Assembly (NCBI RefSeq): GCF_011761475.1
Contig: NZ_JAASRS010000001.1
Span: forward strand, 2,666,001 to 2,730,000
DNA from: Saccharococcus thermophilus
Lineage (GTDB): Bacteria; Bacillota; Bacilli; Bacillales; Anoxybacillaceae
Length of the DNA stretch: 64,000 bases
Direction of reading: 5' to 3'
In this document: positions 7,547 through 16,254 of the stretch, piece after piece
Layout of the letters: every line of letters starts with the position of its first letter
How positions within the stretch are numbered: the first letter of the stretch is position 1
The notes under the pieces: model-generated
Told to the model about the DNA's origin: nothing
What the model saw: the letters and a program-made list of their open reading frames with translations, nothing else
Database searches by the model: none
Program-made: the position numbers and the translations under genes

Positions 7547-8713
7547 ATGAATCGTTTTACTATTCCTCGCGATATTTATTTTGGAGAGAATGCTCTCGAT
7601 GTTTTAAAAACACTGGAAGGAACAAAAGCTGCCCTCGTCATTGGCGGCAGCTCCGTCAAGAAAAACGGAAATCTTGATAAAATTCAGCAACTTCTTTCAG
7701 AGGCCAATATAGAAACAAAAGTGATTGATGGAATTACGACAGAACCAACAACCCAAATGGTAAAAAAAGGAGTGCGCATTCTTAATGATTTTCAGCCAGA
7801 TTGGGTGATCGGGATTGGCGGCGGGTCAGTAATGGATGCGGCAAAAGCGATGTGGTTGTTCTACGAACATCCAGAATTGACATTTGAAGAAGCGACACGT
7901 CCATTTAGCCTGCCACGCTTACGCACAAGGGCAAAGTTCGTGGGGATCCCAACGACAAGCGGAAGTGCATCAGAAATATCCAATTTATCGGTTATTACTG
8001 ATGCAGAAACAGGGGTCAAATATCCACTGGCTGATTTTGAACTGACGCCAGACATGGCGATTATTGATCCGATTATGGTCCAATCCATGCCGAAGCACGT
8101 TACAGCCTACAGCGGGATGGACGCAATCACACATAGTATTGAAGCATACGTAGCAAAGCCTCGTACGATTTTCACAGATTCCTTGGCTATTGAAGCAGCT
8201 CAAGTACTGAAAGAAAATCTTCTTGCTTCTTACCACGGAGATGCTAAAGCCCGCGAACAAGTTCATTACGCTCAGGCGATGGCTGGAATGGCATTTGCTA
8301 ACGCGGTGCTAGGAAATGTGCACAGTCTTTCACACAAAAGCGGCCCAATATTTAACATTCCGCATGGATGTGCCAATGCGATTTATTTACCATATGTAAT
8401 CCAATTTAATCGCACGGTAGTCGAGGAACGTTATGCAGCAATTGCCAAACGGCTCGGTCTGAATGGGGAAAACAACAAAGAATTGGTGGATTCACTCATT
8501 GCTTGGATTCGTGACTTGAATAATAAGATGAATATTCCAAATACACTTCAAGAATACGGAGTGTCCGAAGAAACGTTCACCGCACACGTGGATGAAATGG
8601 CGGCCAATGCCGTAAAAGATCCTTGTACAAGCACAAATCCGCGTGAAACTTCTGTAGAAGAAATGAAAAAATTATATATCGCAGCGTTTTATGGTCTAGA
8701 TGTCAACTTCTAA
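7547..8713 (+). CDS. Iron-containing alcohol dehydrogenase (group III type)
   Basis: NAD(P)-dependent interconversion of an alcohol and its aldehyde. The 388-residue protein has the nucleotide-binding GGGS (91-94) and all four metal ligands of the family: D192 and H196 in MDAITHSIE, H259 and H273 in the segment ending NIPHG. The usual PTTxGTGSE reads PTTSGSASE here (136-143), and YPLADFELTPDMAIIDP resembles NADPH-dependent butanol dehydrogenases of clostridia as well as methanol dehydrogenases of methylotrophic bacilli. Because it is divergent from a HxlR-type regulator and sits among RuMP-cycle genes, a role in producing or removing formaldehyde is plausible but not proven. Ribosome binding site GGAGGGAG precedes the ATG. 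Confidence 0.85.
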   Translation: MNRFTIPRDIYFGENALDVLKTLEGTKAALVIGGSSVKKNGNLDKIQQLLSEANIETKVIDGITTEPTTQMVKKGVRILNDFQPDWVIGIGGGSVMDAAKAMWLFYEHPELTFEEATRPFSLPRLRTRAKFVGIPTTSGSASEISNLSVITDAETGVKYPLADFELTPDMAIIDPIMVQSMPKHVTAYSGMDAITHSIEAYVAKPRTIFTDSLAIEAAQVLKENLLASYHGDAKAREQVHYAQAMAGMAFANAVLGNVHSLSHKSGPIFNIPHGCANAIYLPYVIQFNRTVVEERYAAIAKRLGLNGENNKELVDSLIAWIRDLNNKMNIPNTLQEYGVSEETFTAHVDEMAANAVKDPCTSTNPRETSVEEMKKLYIAAFYGLDVNF

Positions 8714-9050
8714 ACAAATAAAAAAAAGCAAAGCCTGTCACTAACATTCTTACCAGCGATAAAAAGATCGGATTCCATTGAATCTGATCTTTTTATCCCA
8801 CCGTTTGCTTTTATATTTATATTACCATAGATGCCTTAAAAAAGGTACTAGGTTATTTTAATCATTGCCTTTTAGCGGATGTATTTTGTTTAAACGTTCA
8901 TGAACGACAAATACATGGACAAGATTTTCTCCCTGAAATGGGCATTATTCATAAAAATACCAATTCGTGCAATGTAGTAAACCTCGTTACATCTGCTCTA
9001 TCAGCTTTATTCTTTTTGAAAAATGTTTCAAAAAGACAGGGGGGATAACA
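8714..9050. other. Region upstream of zwf with a 12-base palindrome
   Basis: Holds the dehydrogenase terminator and, at 8895-8906, the perfect palindrome CGTTCATGAACG about 145 bases before the zwf start. It could be an operator for the zwf-gnd-pgi unit. No clear promoter hexamers were recognised and no gene is present. Confidence 0.4.
8761..8794 (+). terminator. Terminator of the alcohol dehydrogenase gene
   Basis: A 15-base stem with one G-T pair (8761-8775 with 8780-8794), tetraloop CATT and a 3' T-run, 47 bases after the stop codon. Confidence 0.85.
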
Positions 9051-10508
9051 TTGGATTCGATGACCTTTGTCCTGTTTGGGGCAACAGGTGATTTAGCTAA
9101 ACGAAAAATTTTCCCTGCATTATATAATTTATTTCTCGATCAAAAAATGCCTCAGTCGTTTTCCATTATTGGCGTAGGCAGAAGAGAATTATCCGATGAT
9201 GAATTTCAAATATATGTGGAAAATTCGATAAAAACCTTTTCCAGACGTTTAACAAATGACCGTTCCAAAATGGAAGAGTTTCTCCGTGCGTTTCGTTATA
9301 CTTCTTTAGATGTAACGAATGCACAAGGGTATAAAAAGTTGCTTGAAATTGTTCAACAACGTGAAAAAGAATTGAATATTCCTGAAAACCGTATGTTTTA
9401 TTTATCTGTTGCGCCGGAATTGTTTGATGTGATTGCGTCGAACATCAAGGAAAGCGGATTAGGATCCACCAATGGTTGGAGACGTCTGATTATCGAAAAA
9501 CCATTTGGTCACGATATAAAATCGGCCCAAGATTTAAACGAAAAGTTAAGTCAAGCTTTTGAAGAAGAAGAAATTTATCGGGTAGATCATTACCTTGGAA
9601 AGCCGATGGTCCAAAACCTTGAAGCTTTAAAATTTGCCAATCCTGTGTTTCAAGCGATATGGAACAATCAATATATAGCCAATGTGCAAATTACGGCAAG
9701 TGAAACGGTTGGAGTAGAACAAAGAGCAAGCTATTATGATCAGGCAGGAGCCATTCGCGATATGTTTCAAAATCATATGCTGCAATTGTTAATGATGACA
9801 GCCATGCACCTGCCAAAACAGATTAGCGCAAAAGAAATCCGTAATGAGAAAAGAAAAATCATGGAATCTCTTCGACCAATACAGAAAGAAGAAGTAGGTT
9901 TACACGTCGTTCGTGGTCAATACGGTCCTGGAGAAATCCATGGTAAACCAGTTGTTGGATATAAAGAAGAACCTGGAATCAATGCTTCTTCAACAACGGA
10001 GACATTTGTTGCTGCTCGTTTGTGGATTGATGATGAAAATTGGAGCGGGGTACCATTCTATATTCGTACAGGTAAAAGAATGAAGGAAAAGTCCACACGT
10101 ATTGTGATTGAATTTAAAAATCCATTAAAGGAATGGTACTTACCGAAAAATGAGGAAACAACTCCTAATCTTTTGGTGATTCAAATCAATCCGAACGAAG
10201 GTGTTTCGTTGCAATTCAATAGTAAAAATATATTCAACAATGGAAAGATGGAACCCGTTCATATGCACTTTACAACTAATCAGAAAGAGGTACCCGAAGC
10301 CTATGAACTCTTAATTTTTGACGCTTTACATGGCGATTCGACTTTCTTTGCTCATTGGAAAGAAGTTGAACTATCTTGGAAATGGATACAACCTGTTTTA
10401 GAGGCATTTGAGGAAAATCTCCTTCCACTCCACTCATATCGTTCAGGTTCGATGGGACCGGCGGCTTCTTATCAATTATTGAAAGAAGACGGATTTTATT
10501 GGCGGTAG
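9051..10508 (+). CDS. zwf: Glucose-6-phosphate 1-dehydrogenase
   Basis: Oxidises glucose 6-phosphate to 6-phosphogluconolactone, making NAD(P)H; first oxidative step of the pentose phosphate pathway and of the dissimilatory RuMP cycle. From the TTG at 9051 the product has 485 residues: GATGDLAKRK (10-19) binds the cofactor, IIEKPFGHD and RVDHYLGK (catalytic His near 180) form the active site, and FYIRTGKRMKEKSTRI lies in the C-terminal domain. The TTG is chosen because AGGGGGG lies six bases upstream; an ATG at 9060 is an alternative, and the open frame back to 8967 is not expected to be translated. zwf, gnd and pgi follow on one strand with gaps of 118 and 133 bases and no terminator between them, so they probably form one unit. 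Confidence 0.93.
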   Translation: MDSMTFVLFGATGDLAKRKIFPALYNLFLDQKMPQSFSIIGVGRRELSDDEFQIYVENSIKTFSRRLTNDRSKMEEFLRAFRYTSLDVTNAQGYKKLLEIVQQREKELNIPENRMFYLSVAPELFDVIASNIKESGLGSTNGWRRLIIEKPFGHDIKSAQDLNEKLSQAFEEEEIYRVDHYLGKPMVQNLEALKFANPVFQAIWNNQYIANVQITASETVGVEQRASYYDQAGAIRDMFQNHMLQLLMMTAMHLPKQISAKEIRNEKRKIMESLRPIQKEEVGLHVVRGQYGPGEIHGKPVVGYKEEPGINASSTTETFVAARLWIDDENWSGVPFYIRTGKRMKEKSTRIVIEFKNPLKEWYLPKNEETTPNLLVIQINPNEGVSLQFNSKNIFNNGKMEPVHMHFTTNQKEVPEAYELLIFDALHGDSTFFAHWKEVELSWKWIQPVLEAFEENLLPLHSYRSGSMGPAASYQLLKEDGFYWR

Positions 10509-10626
10509 GTAATCACTTTCGGAGCAAACTTGAAAACATAATTTCTGAAATGTGAAATGGGAAGTACATTATTCTACCAGCCAATCTCCTTTGATCAAGA
10601 TATTTTATTTTTAGGAGGTAATCGGC

Positions 10627-11530
10627 ATGAGAGTCGGGTTAATCGGTTTAGGAAAAATGGGATTAAACTTAGGTAAAAACCTCATTGACCATAAGCACGA
10701 AGTAGTGGCGTTCGATGTAAATGCAAATGCGGTTGAAGAAATAAAAAAAATACGGGGCCAAAGGCGTATCCAGTTTAAAGGAGCTCGTTTTATCATTAGA
10801 AAACCCAAGAATTCTTTGGGTGATGGTTCCACATACAGTTGTTGATTCAGTGATTAGTGAGATTACACCATTTTTAAGCAAAGGAGACATTGTGATTGAT
10901 GGAGGTAATTCTAACTATAAGGAATCGATTCGTCGTTATAACGAGCTAAAGGAGATTGGAATTCACTTTATGGATGCTGGAACCTCTGGTGGGGTGGAAG
11001 GTGCTCGCAACGGAGCGTGTTACATGATTGGAGGGGATCCTGAAGCTTGGAACATTGTCGAGCCTCTTTTCCGAGATACCGCTGTAGAAAATGGGTATTT
11101 ATATACAGGAAAAGCAGGTAGTGGCCACTTCTTAAAAATGGTCCACAATGGGATTGAATATGGAATGATGGCTGCCATTGGCGAAGGATTCGAAATATTA
11201 GAGAAAAGCGAATTCGATTATGACTATGAAAAAGTTGCAAGAGTGTGGAATAATGGTTCGGTTATTCGTTCATGGCTCATGGAATTAACAGAACGCGCAT
11301 TTTCAAAAGATGCAAAATTAGAGGAAATCAAAGGAATTATGCATTCTTCCGGTGAAGGGAAATGGACAGTAGAAACAGCATTAGATCTGCAAACTGCCAC
11401 TCCTGTCATCGCCATGGCCTTATTGATGCGGTATCGTTCATTAGAAAACGATACATTTACAGGCAAAGTGGTAGCCGCTCTACGCAACGAATTTGGTGGA
11501 CATGCTGTAGAGAAAAATGTGAAGAAATAA
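10627..11530 (+). pseudogene. gnd: 6-phosphogluconate dehydrogenase (NAD-type), frameshifted
   Basis: Oxidative decarboxylation of 6-phosphogluconate to ribulose 5-phosphate. The first frame (10627-10750) gives MRVGLIGLGKMGLNLGKNL and FDVNANAVEEIKK; the family then requires YGAKGVSSLKELVLSLENPR, which is present one frame over. The break is at eight A residues (10743-10750); seven would give a continuous 300-residue protein, the length of the short NAD-dependent Gnd class. Downstream DGGNSNYKES, GTSGGVEGA and KMVHNGIEYGMM are intact. The Asp in FDVNANAV, at the end of the second strand, agrees with NAD preference. Possible explanations are a real inactivating insertion, a sequencing error in the homopolymer, or transcriptional slippage on A8. 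A ribosome binding site TAGGAGG precedes the start. Confidence 0.85.
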
Positions 11531-11663
11531 ACCGTTATAAGCATTAGAAGCATCTCCAGAAAAAACCTTTAAGGAAATAACATAAAAGTCCTTTTCATAT
11601 GTAAGGTCAAAAATGATCAATGGACGTGCACAGCAAAATTAGAAGAGAAAGGAGAAGTATTAT

Positions 11664-13001
11664 ATGGCTATCTCTTTTGATTACTCTAATGCGTTACCAT
11701 TTATGCAAGAGAATGAACTAGATTATTTAAGCGAATTTGTAAAAGTAGCTCATCATATGCTTCATGAAAAGAAAGGTCCAGGATCCGATTTTCTTGGCTG
11801 GGTTGATTGGCCGATCCGCTATGATAAAGACGAATTTGCGCGAATCAAACAAGCTGCTGAAAGAATCCGGAATCATTCAGACGCTCTTGTGGTTATCGGC
11901 ATTGGCGGGTCTTATTTAGGTGCAAGGGCGGCTATTGAAGCATTATCCCATACATTTCATAACCAAATGAACAATACGACACAAATTTATTTCGCTGGTC
12001 AGAATATCAGTTCCACTTATATCTCTCATTTATTAGATGTGTTAGAAGGCAAAGATCTGTCTATCAATGTCATTTCTAAATCTGGAACAACGACAGAACC
12101 TGCCATTGCTTTCCGGATTTTCCGTGACTACATGGAGAAAAAATATGGAAAAGAGGAAGCAAGAAAACGGATTTACGTTACTACCGGCCGAGCAAAAGGA
12201 GCTTTAAAAAAGCTCGCCGATCAAGAAAGATATGAAACTTTCGTTATTCCGGATGACATAGGCGGAAGATATTCTGTGCTGACAGCAGTTGGCCTATTGC
12301 CAATCGCCGTAGCTGGACTGAATATTGATCAAATGATGGAAGGGGCAGCATCAGCATATCATAAATATAACAATCCTGATCTTTTAACCAATGAGAGTTA
12401 TCAGTATGCCGCTGTGCGAAATATTCTGTACCGCAAAGGCAAAGCGATTGAATTATTGGTGAACTATGAGCCATCCCTTCATTATGTATCTGAGTGGTGG
12501 AAACAGCTGTTTGGAGAAAGTGAAGGGAAAGATCAGAAAGGACTCTTTCCTGCGTCCGTTGACTTTACAACGGATTTACATTCCATGGGACAATACGTTC
12601 AGGAAGGCCGCCGCAATCTGATCGAAACAGTGCTGCAAGTCAAGAAACCGCGAATCGAACTGACGATTCAAGAAGATCCAGAAAATACCGACGGATTAAA
12701 TTTCTTGGCCGGTAAGACACTGGATGAAGTAAACAAAAAAGCTTTCCAAGGCACGCTATTAGCACATGTAGACGGCGGAGTACCTAACTTAATTGTTGAA
12801 CTGGATGAAATGAATGAATACACCTTTGGTGAAATGGTATACTTCTTCGAAAAAGCTTGCGGCATCAGCGGTCATTTACTGGGTGTGAATCCGTTTGATC
12901 AGCCGGGAGTGGAAGCTTACAAGAAGAATATGTTTGCCTTACTTGGCAAACCGGGTTTTGAAGATGAAAAAGCGTCTCTCATGAAACGGTTATCTAAATA
13001 A
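11664..13001 (+). CDS. pgi: Glucose-6-phosphate isomerase
   Basis: Interconverts glucose 6-phosphate and fructose 6-phosphate; in the dissimilatory RuMP cycle it feeds fructose 6-phosphate from HxlB into zwf. The 445-residue protein is of the compact Gram-positive type: [11 protein letters not shown] and the SIS-domain [11 protein letters not shown] bind the phosphate, [14 protein letters not shown] matches the family signature, and [18 protein letters not shown] closes the protein. Ribosome binding site AAAGGAG. It is the last gene of the zwf-gnd-pgi unit. Most Bacillaceae keep pgi apart from zwf, so this may be an additional, pathway-dedicated copy. Confidence 0.93.
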   Translation: MAISFDYSNALPFMQENELDYLSEFVKVAHHMLHEKKGPGSDFLGWVDWPIRYDKDEFARIKQAAERIRNHSDALVVIGIGGSYLGARAAIEALSHTFHNQMNNTTQIYFAGQNISSTYISHLLDVLEGKDLSINVISKSGTTTEPAIAFRIFRDYMEKKYGKEEARKRIYVTTGRAKGALKKLADQERYETFVIPDDIGGRYSVLTAVGLLPIAVAGLNIDQMMEGAASAYHKYNNPDLLTNESYQYAAVRNILYRKGKAIELLVNYEPSLHYVSEWWKQLFGESEGKDQKGLFPASVDFTTDLHSMGQYVQEGRRNLIETVLQVKKPRIELTIQEDPENTDGLNFLAGKTLDEVNKKAFQGTLLAHVDGGVPNLIVELDEMNEYTFGEMVYFFEKACGISGHLLGVNPFDQPGVEAYKKNMFALLGKPGFEDEKASLMKRLSK

Positions 13002-13052
13002 CGTTTTCTTACCTGTTATCGAGCAGCTATCTTGAAATGAGGCTCTACATCT

Positions 13053-13101
13053 AAACTACCTGTTTTCCTGAACTCTACAGGAGACAGGTAGTTTCATTTT
13101 T
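13053..13101 (+). terminator. Terminator of the zwf-gnd-pgi unit
   Basis: AAACTACCTGT (13053-13063) pairs with ACAGGTAGTTT (13084-13094), extended by an inner TCCTG / CAGGA, and is followed by CATTTTT. Confidence 0.75.
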
Positions 13102-13213
13102 CCTGAATTTGATTATAATCCTTTTTCGTATGCAGATCGTTTTCAACAAGTAAAATCAGTATGTCTATGTCTAATACAGATCGATAGAGTGTAGGTACAT
13201 GTACTTTCCAATT

Positions 13214-13269
13214 TAAAAAAGCCGACTCCAAACGATCACGTGTAGGGTGATCGCTTGTGTCAGCTTTTT
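13214..13269 (-). terminator. Terminator of the LacI-type regulator gene
   Basis: A long imperfect hairpin with core CGATCAC / GTGATCG begins within the stop codon of the regulator and ends in GGCTTTTTT on the minus strand. It also marks the right edge of the AT-rich island. Confidence 0.7.
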
Positions 13270-14296
13270 ATTTCTTCCGATAGTAATCACACGAAAACCG
13301 TTCGACAATCCGATGCGGAATAATAATGCGCTTGACTGGTTCGTTTGGATTGCTGATTTTTTCAATTAAACTTTTCGTCGCTTCATAGCCGAGCTGGAAA
13401 ATATGAATGTCGACCGATGTCAGCGGCGGGCGCGACATTTCGGCTAACAGCGTGTTGTTGAAGCTGACAATCGAAATGTCATCGGGAACGCGCAGGCTCA
13501 TTTCATCCAACGTTTTCAGCACGCCTAACGCCATTAAATCATCGGCGACGACAAGCGCGGTCGGCGGGTCTGCGAGCGAAAGCAGCCCTTTCATCGCTTC
13601 CTGGCCGCCTTCTTGCAAAAATTCTTCGTGCATAATATAGTCTTCCCGGTAAGGAAGGCCAGCTTCTTTCAACGCCGCCTCATACCCACTCAGGCGGTCA
13701 ACGGTCACTAAATATTTTTTGCTTCCGCCGACAAAAGCGATTCGCTCATGGCCGCGTGCGATTAAATGCTGGGTTGCTTCTTTTGCAGCCAGATAGTTGT
13801 CGTTATCGACATGGGTGATTTGTTCCGCTTTTTGATGCGGCTTCCCGATGACGACAAAGGGAAATTTATTTTTTTGCAAGTATTTCATCAGTTTATCATC
13901 CATGCGCGAGTATAACAAAATCACCCCGTCTACGCGGCGGCCTTGAAGCATGTCCACGACCCCTTCGTAAATTTCCTCTTCTTTTTCGCCCGTGGACATT
14001 TGCAGCGCGTATTTTTTCTCATACGCTGCCTTGCTGATGCCGCGGATGACTTCTGGAAAGAACGGATTTTGCAGCGCCCGTTCCGCCGCGCTCGGCATGA
14101 CGATGCCGATGACTTGCGTCGCTTGGTTTGCCAAGCTGCGCGCAATAAAATTTGGGTGATATCCAAGTTCTTTCATCGCTTCGCGCACTTTCCGCTTCGT
14201 TTTCTCGCTGATGCGCGGACTGTCGGCAATAACGCGGGAAACCGTGGAGGGAGCCACGTTTGCTCGTTTCGCGACATCTTTGATCGTGACGGTCAT
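13268..14296 (-). CDS. LacI-family transcriptional regulator (MalR-like)
   Basis: DNA-binding repressor or activator of sugar genes. The 342-residue product begins with the LacI helix-turn-helix (VTIKDVAKRANVAPSTVSRV), the hinge helix PNFIARSLANQ, and a periplasmic-binding-protein-like ligand domain (QVIGIVMPSA, GRRVDGVILLYS, HVDNDNYLAAKEAT, TALVVADDLMALGVL, VSFNNTLLAEMSRPPLTSV). The ATG at 14296 with GGGGAG upstream is preferred over a GTG two codons earlier. It lies 94 bases downstream of an amylase gene on the same strand, so control of starch or maltodextrin use, as for MalR, is the natural reading. The effector cannot be read from the sequence. Confidence 0.85.
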   Translation of the reverse strand: MTVTIKDVAKRANVAPSTVSRVIADSPRISEKTKRKVREAMKELGYHPNFIARSLANQATQVIGIVMPSAAERALQNPFFPEVIRGISKAAYEKKYALQMSTGEKEEEIYEGVVDMLQGRRVDGVILLYSRMDDKLMKYLQKNKFPFVVIGKPHQKAEQITHVDNDNYLAAKEATQHLIARGHERIAFVGGSKKYLVTVDRLSGYEAALKEAGLPYREDYIMHEEFLQEGGQEAMKGLLSLADPPTALVVADDLMALGVLKTLDEMSLRVPDDISIVSFNNTLLAEMSRPPLTSVDIHIFQLGYEATKSLIEKISNPNEPVKRIIIPHRIVERFSCDYYRKK

Positions 14297-14390
14297 CTTC
14301 ACTCCCCCATTCGCTTTTTATCCATAGTATACGTTTTTATCATGCTATGCCGCGCATAGTCATCATTTTTGCTGTTTGGAAACGCTGGGC

Positions 14391-15923
14391 TTACGTCGCC
14401 TGTTTCGACCGCTTTTTGGCGAAATATAAAAACAGGACGAATAATACATAAATAGCAACAAGTGTAGCAATAAATGGAATATTTATGCCTGTTTTATCGG
14501 CAAGCGCGTAAATTTCCGCTGTCTCGCGGTTGAGAATGATGTCATAGCCGTCGCGGTCGCTCCGCACTAAATCCCCAGCAAGCAGCCCGCGCAATTCTTT
14601 TCCTGGCGTCAGCTGGTCATTCGTGATATGCACCTTTTGCGTTTTTCCCGTATTGTTAATCGCGATTACCGTTGTTTCCTTTTTATAATGCCGCTTGAAC
14701 ACCGCCATGCCATTCTTTTCGTATAACAGGGTAAAATCGCCGCGCCGTAAAGAAGGAAGTTCTTTGCGCAATTCGCCAAGTTTTTTAATGTAATCAATGA
14801 TTTCCTGATTAGCGCGGAAATCCATTAAGCGGCGGTTATCCGGATCTTGTCCCCCGTTCATGGCGATTTCCGTTCCGTAATACATCATCGGAATGCCAGG
14901 AGCGGAGAACAAATAAGACATGGCCAGCTTGATTCGTGAAATCGGATTTTGCCGATTGTCAATAGCCAACTTCGTAAACCGGACCGTGTTATGGTCGTCT
15001 AAAAACGTGCCAAGCAAGTACGGACGGCCATAAAGTGTTTTATTATATTCCCATACGTCATAAAGCGGGCGCAACGATTGATCGCGCTTCGTCAATGTTT
15101 TCGTTACCGCGTTATAAAACGGATAATCGACGAATCCGTCAATGCCATATTTGCCGTAATCGGCGATATAGCGCGGATCATCGCTCCGTACTTCGCCAAG
15201 AAGGAAGAAGTCTTTTTTTACAGACTTCACTTCCTTAGAAAATTCCCGCCAAAACGACTTTGGCACATGGCGAACTGCATCTAGGCGGTAGCCGTCGATG
15301 TCGGCCTGTTTGATCCACCATTTCGCCGCATCAATCAAATAGCGCTTCACTTTCGGATTTTCCTGCGCCAGATCAGGCTGGCCGTACACCCAGCCGTTTT
15401 CCACTTGTTTTTGATCATTCCAGTCGAAAATTTCCTTTTTCTCATGGAACCAATCCTTTTTTGTCGGATCATTCAGCCATGGATGATGATAGCCCGTATA
15501 GTTGGCGACAAAGTCTAAAATGACCTTCATCCCGCGTTTATGCGCTTCTTTGACTAATGTTTTTAAATCTTTTATCGTGCCAAAGTGCGGATCGATTTTG
15601 TAAAAATCTTCAACCCAATAGCCATGATAGCCGCCCGATTCGTTTTTGAAAATCGGCGTCAGACAGATCGCCGTAAACCCCATGTCTTTAATGTAATCCA
15701 GTTTGGCGGTTACTCCTTTTAAATCTCCGCCGAAATAGCCTTTTGGATCATTGACATTGACACCATAGTCATTGCTTTGGTCCATGTTGTTAAAGCGGTC
15801 AACCATGATGAAATAAATTGCTTCATCCTGCCAGTTTCGTTCTTCTTTTTCAGCGGCTTGTACCGGAAACGCATAAAAAAGAAGAAACGGAAGTATAAAC
15901 AGAACGAACACTCGATTCCCCAT
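14391..15923 (-). CDS. Membrane-anchored GH13 alpha-amylase-type glycosidase with an altered region IV
   Basis: Predicted alpha-glucan hydrolase acting outside the membrane. The 510-residue protein has a signal peptide (about 1-23, ending VQAA), a GH13 barrel (about 28-400), a small beta domain, and a C-terminal transmembrane helix (about 480-500) followed by KKRSKQ, so it is tethered at both ends or only at the C-terminus after cleavage. Region II GYRLDAVRH has the nucleophile Asp and region III LLGEVRSD the acid/base Glu. Region IV reads FLDDHNTVRF where FLDNHDTVRF is usual, so Asn occupies the position of the third catalytic Asp. Region I is also atypical (DFVANYTGYHH). Ribosome binding site AAAGGGGGG. 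The LacI-type gene follows on the same strand. Confidence 0.85.
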   Translation of the reverse strand: MGNRVFVLFILPFLLFYAFPVQAAEKEERNWQDEAIYFIMVDRFNNMDQSNDYGVNVNDPKGYFGGDLKGVTAKLDYIKDMGFTAICLTPIFKNESGGYHGYWVEDFYKIDPHFGTIKDLKTLVKEAHKRGMKVILDFVANYTGYHHPWLNDPTKKDWFHEKKEIFDWNDQKQVENGWVYGQPDLAQENPKVKRYLIDAAKWWIKQADIDGYRLDAVRHVPKSFWREFSKEVKSVKKDFFLLGEVRSDDPRYIADYGKYGIDGFVDYPFYNAVTKTLTKRDQSLRPLYDVWEYNKTLYGRPYLLGTFLDDHNTVRFTKLAIDNRQNPISRIKLAMSYLFSAPGIPMMYYGTEIAMNGGQDPDNRRLMDFRANQEIIDYIKKLGELRKELPSLRRGDFTLLYEKNGMAVFKRHYKKETTVIAINNTGKTQKVHITNDQLTPGKELRGLLAGDLVRSDRDGYDIILNRETAEIYALADKTGINIPFIATLVAIYVLFVLFLYFAKKRSKQAT

Positions 15924-16254
15924 TTCCGTTTCCCCCCTTTAATCGTAATATCGCTTGCCTTATCGGAAAGGGGTAATACCACTTTTATCATAACGGTTAT
16001 TCCCTTTTTGTGCCACCCGCTGTTAAACCGGAAATGAAATAACAAGAATAAAAATACAATCCCAATCGGCGCGGCAATTAAAATCGAACCGCACTCGTCT
16101 GGGAAAACGGTTGCACTGTCGATTTTCATTATACCACCCATTTTTTATTTTAAAAGCTTTTGCTGCGGAAACCGAAACATTGCACGCTGCTATTCCCCCA
16201 TATAGCTTTCTCCTTTATCAAGTAAAAAAGAGCCGCGCTTGTCGCAGCTCCTCT
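15924..16254. other. Region between asnO and the amylase gene
   Basis: 331 bases with the asnO terminator at the right end of the minus-strand transcript and the amylase ribosome binding site at the left. A leftward open frame from 16141 (MKIDSATVFPDE, then a hydrophobic run) has a weak GGTGG site but continues far into the amylase gene, so it is not called as a gene. Confidence 0.4.
16224..16250 (-). terminator. Terminator of asnO
   Basis: GAGCTGCGAC-type stem (16230-16250) followed on the minus strand by six T residues, directly after the asnO stop. Confidence 0.75.

Noticed and set aside
8967-9050. N-terminal extension of zwf starting MQCSKPRY
   Set aside because: The extension is unlike any Zwf N-terminus, and the good ribosome binding site lies at 9040-9046, just before the TTG at 9051.
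10735-10760. Programmed -1 ribosomal frameshift in gnd
   Set aside because: Restoring the frame needs the loss of one base (or +2), not a -1 slip; no stimulatory hairpin or early stop typical of programmed sites was seen.
15719-16141. 140-codon leftward frame overlapping the 5' end of the amylase gene
   Set aside because: Most of it is a shadow of the amylase coding sequence in another frame; the upstream part has a hydrophobic run but only a weak start site.
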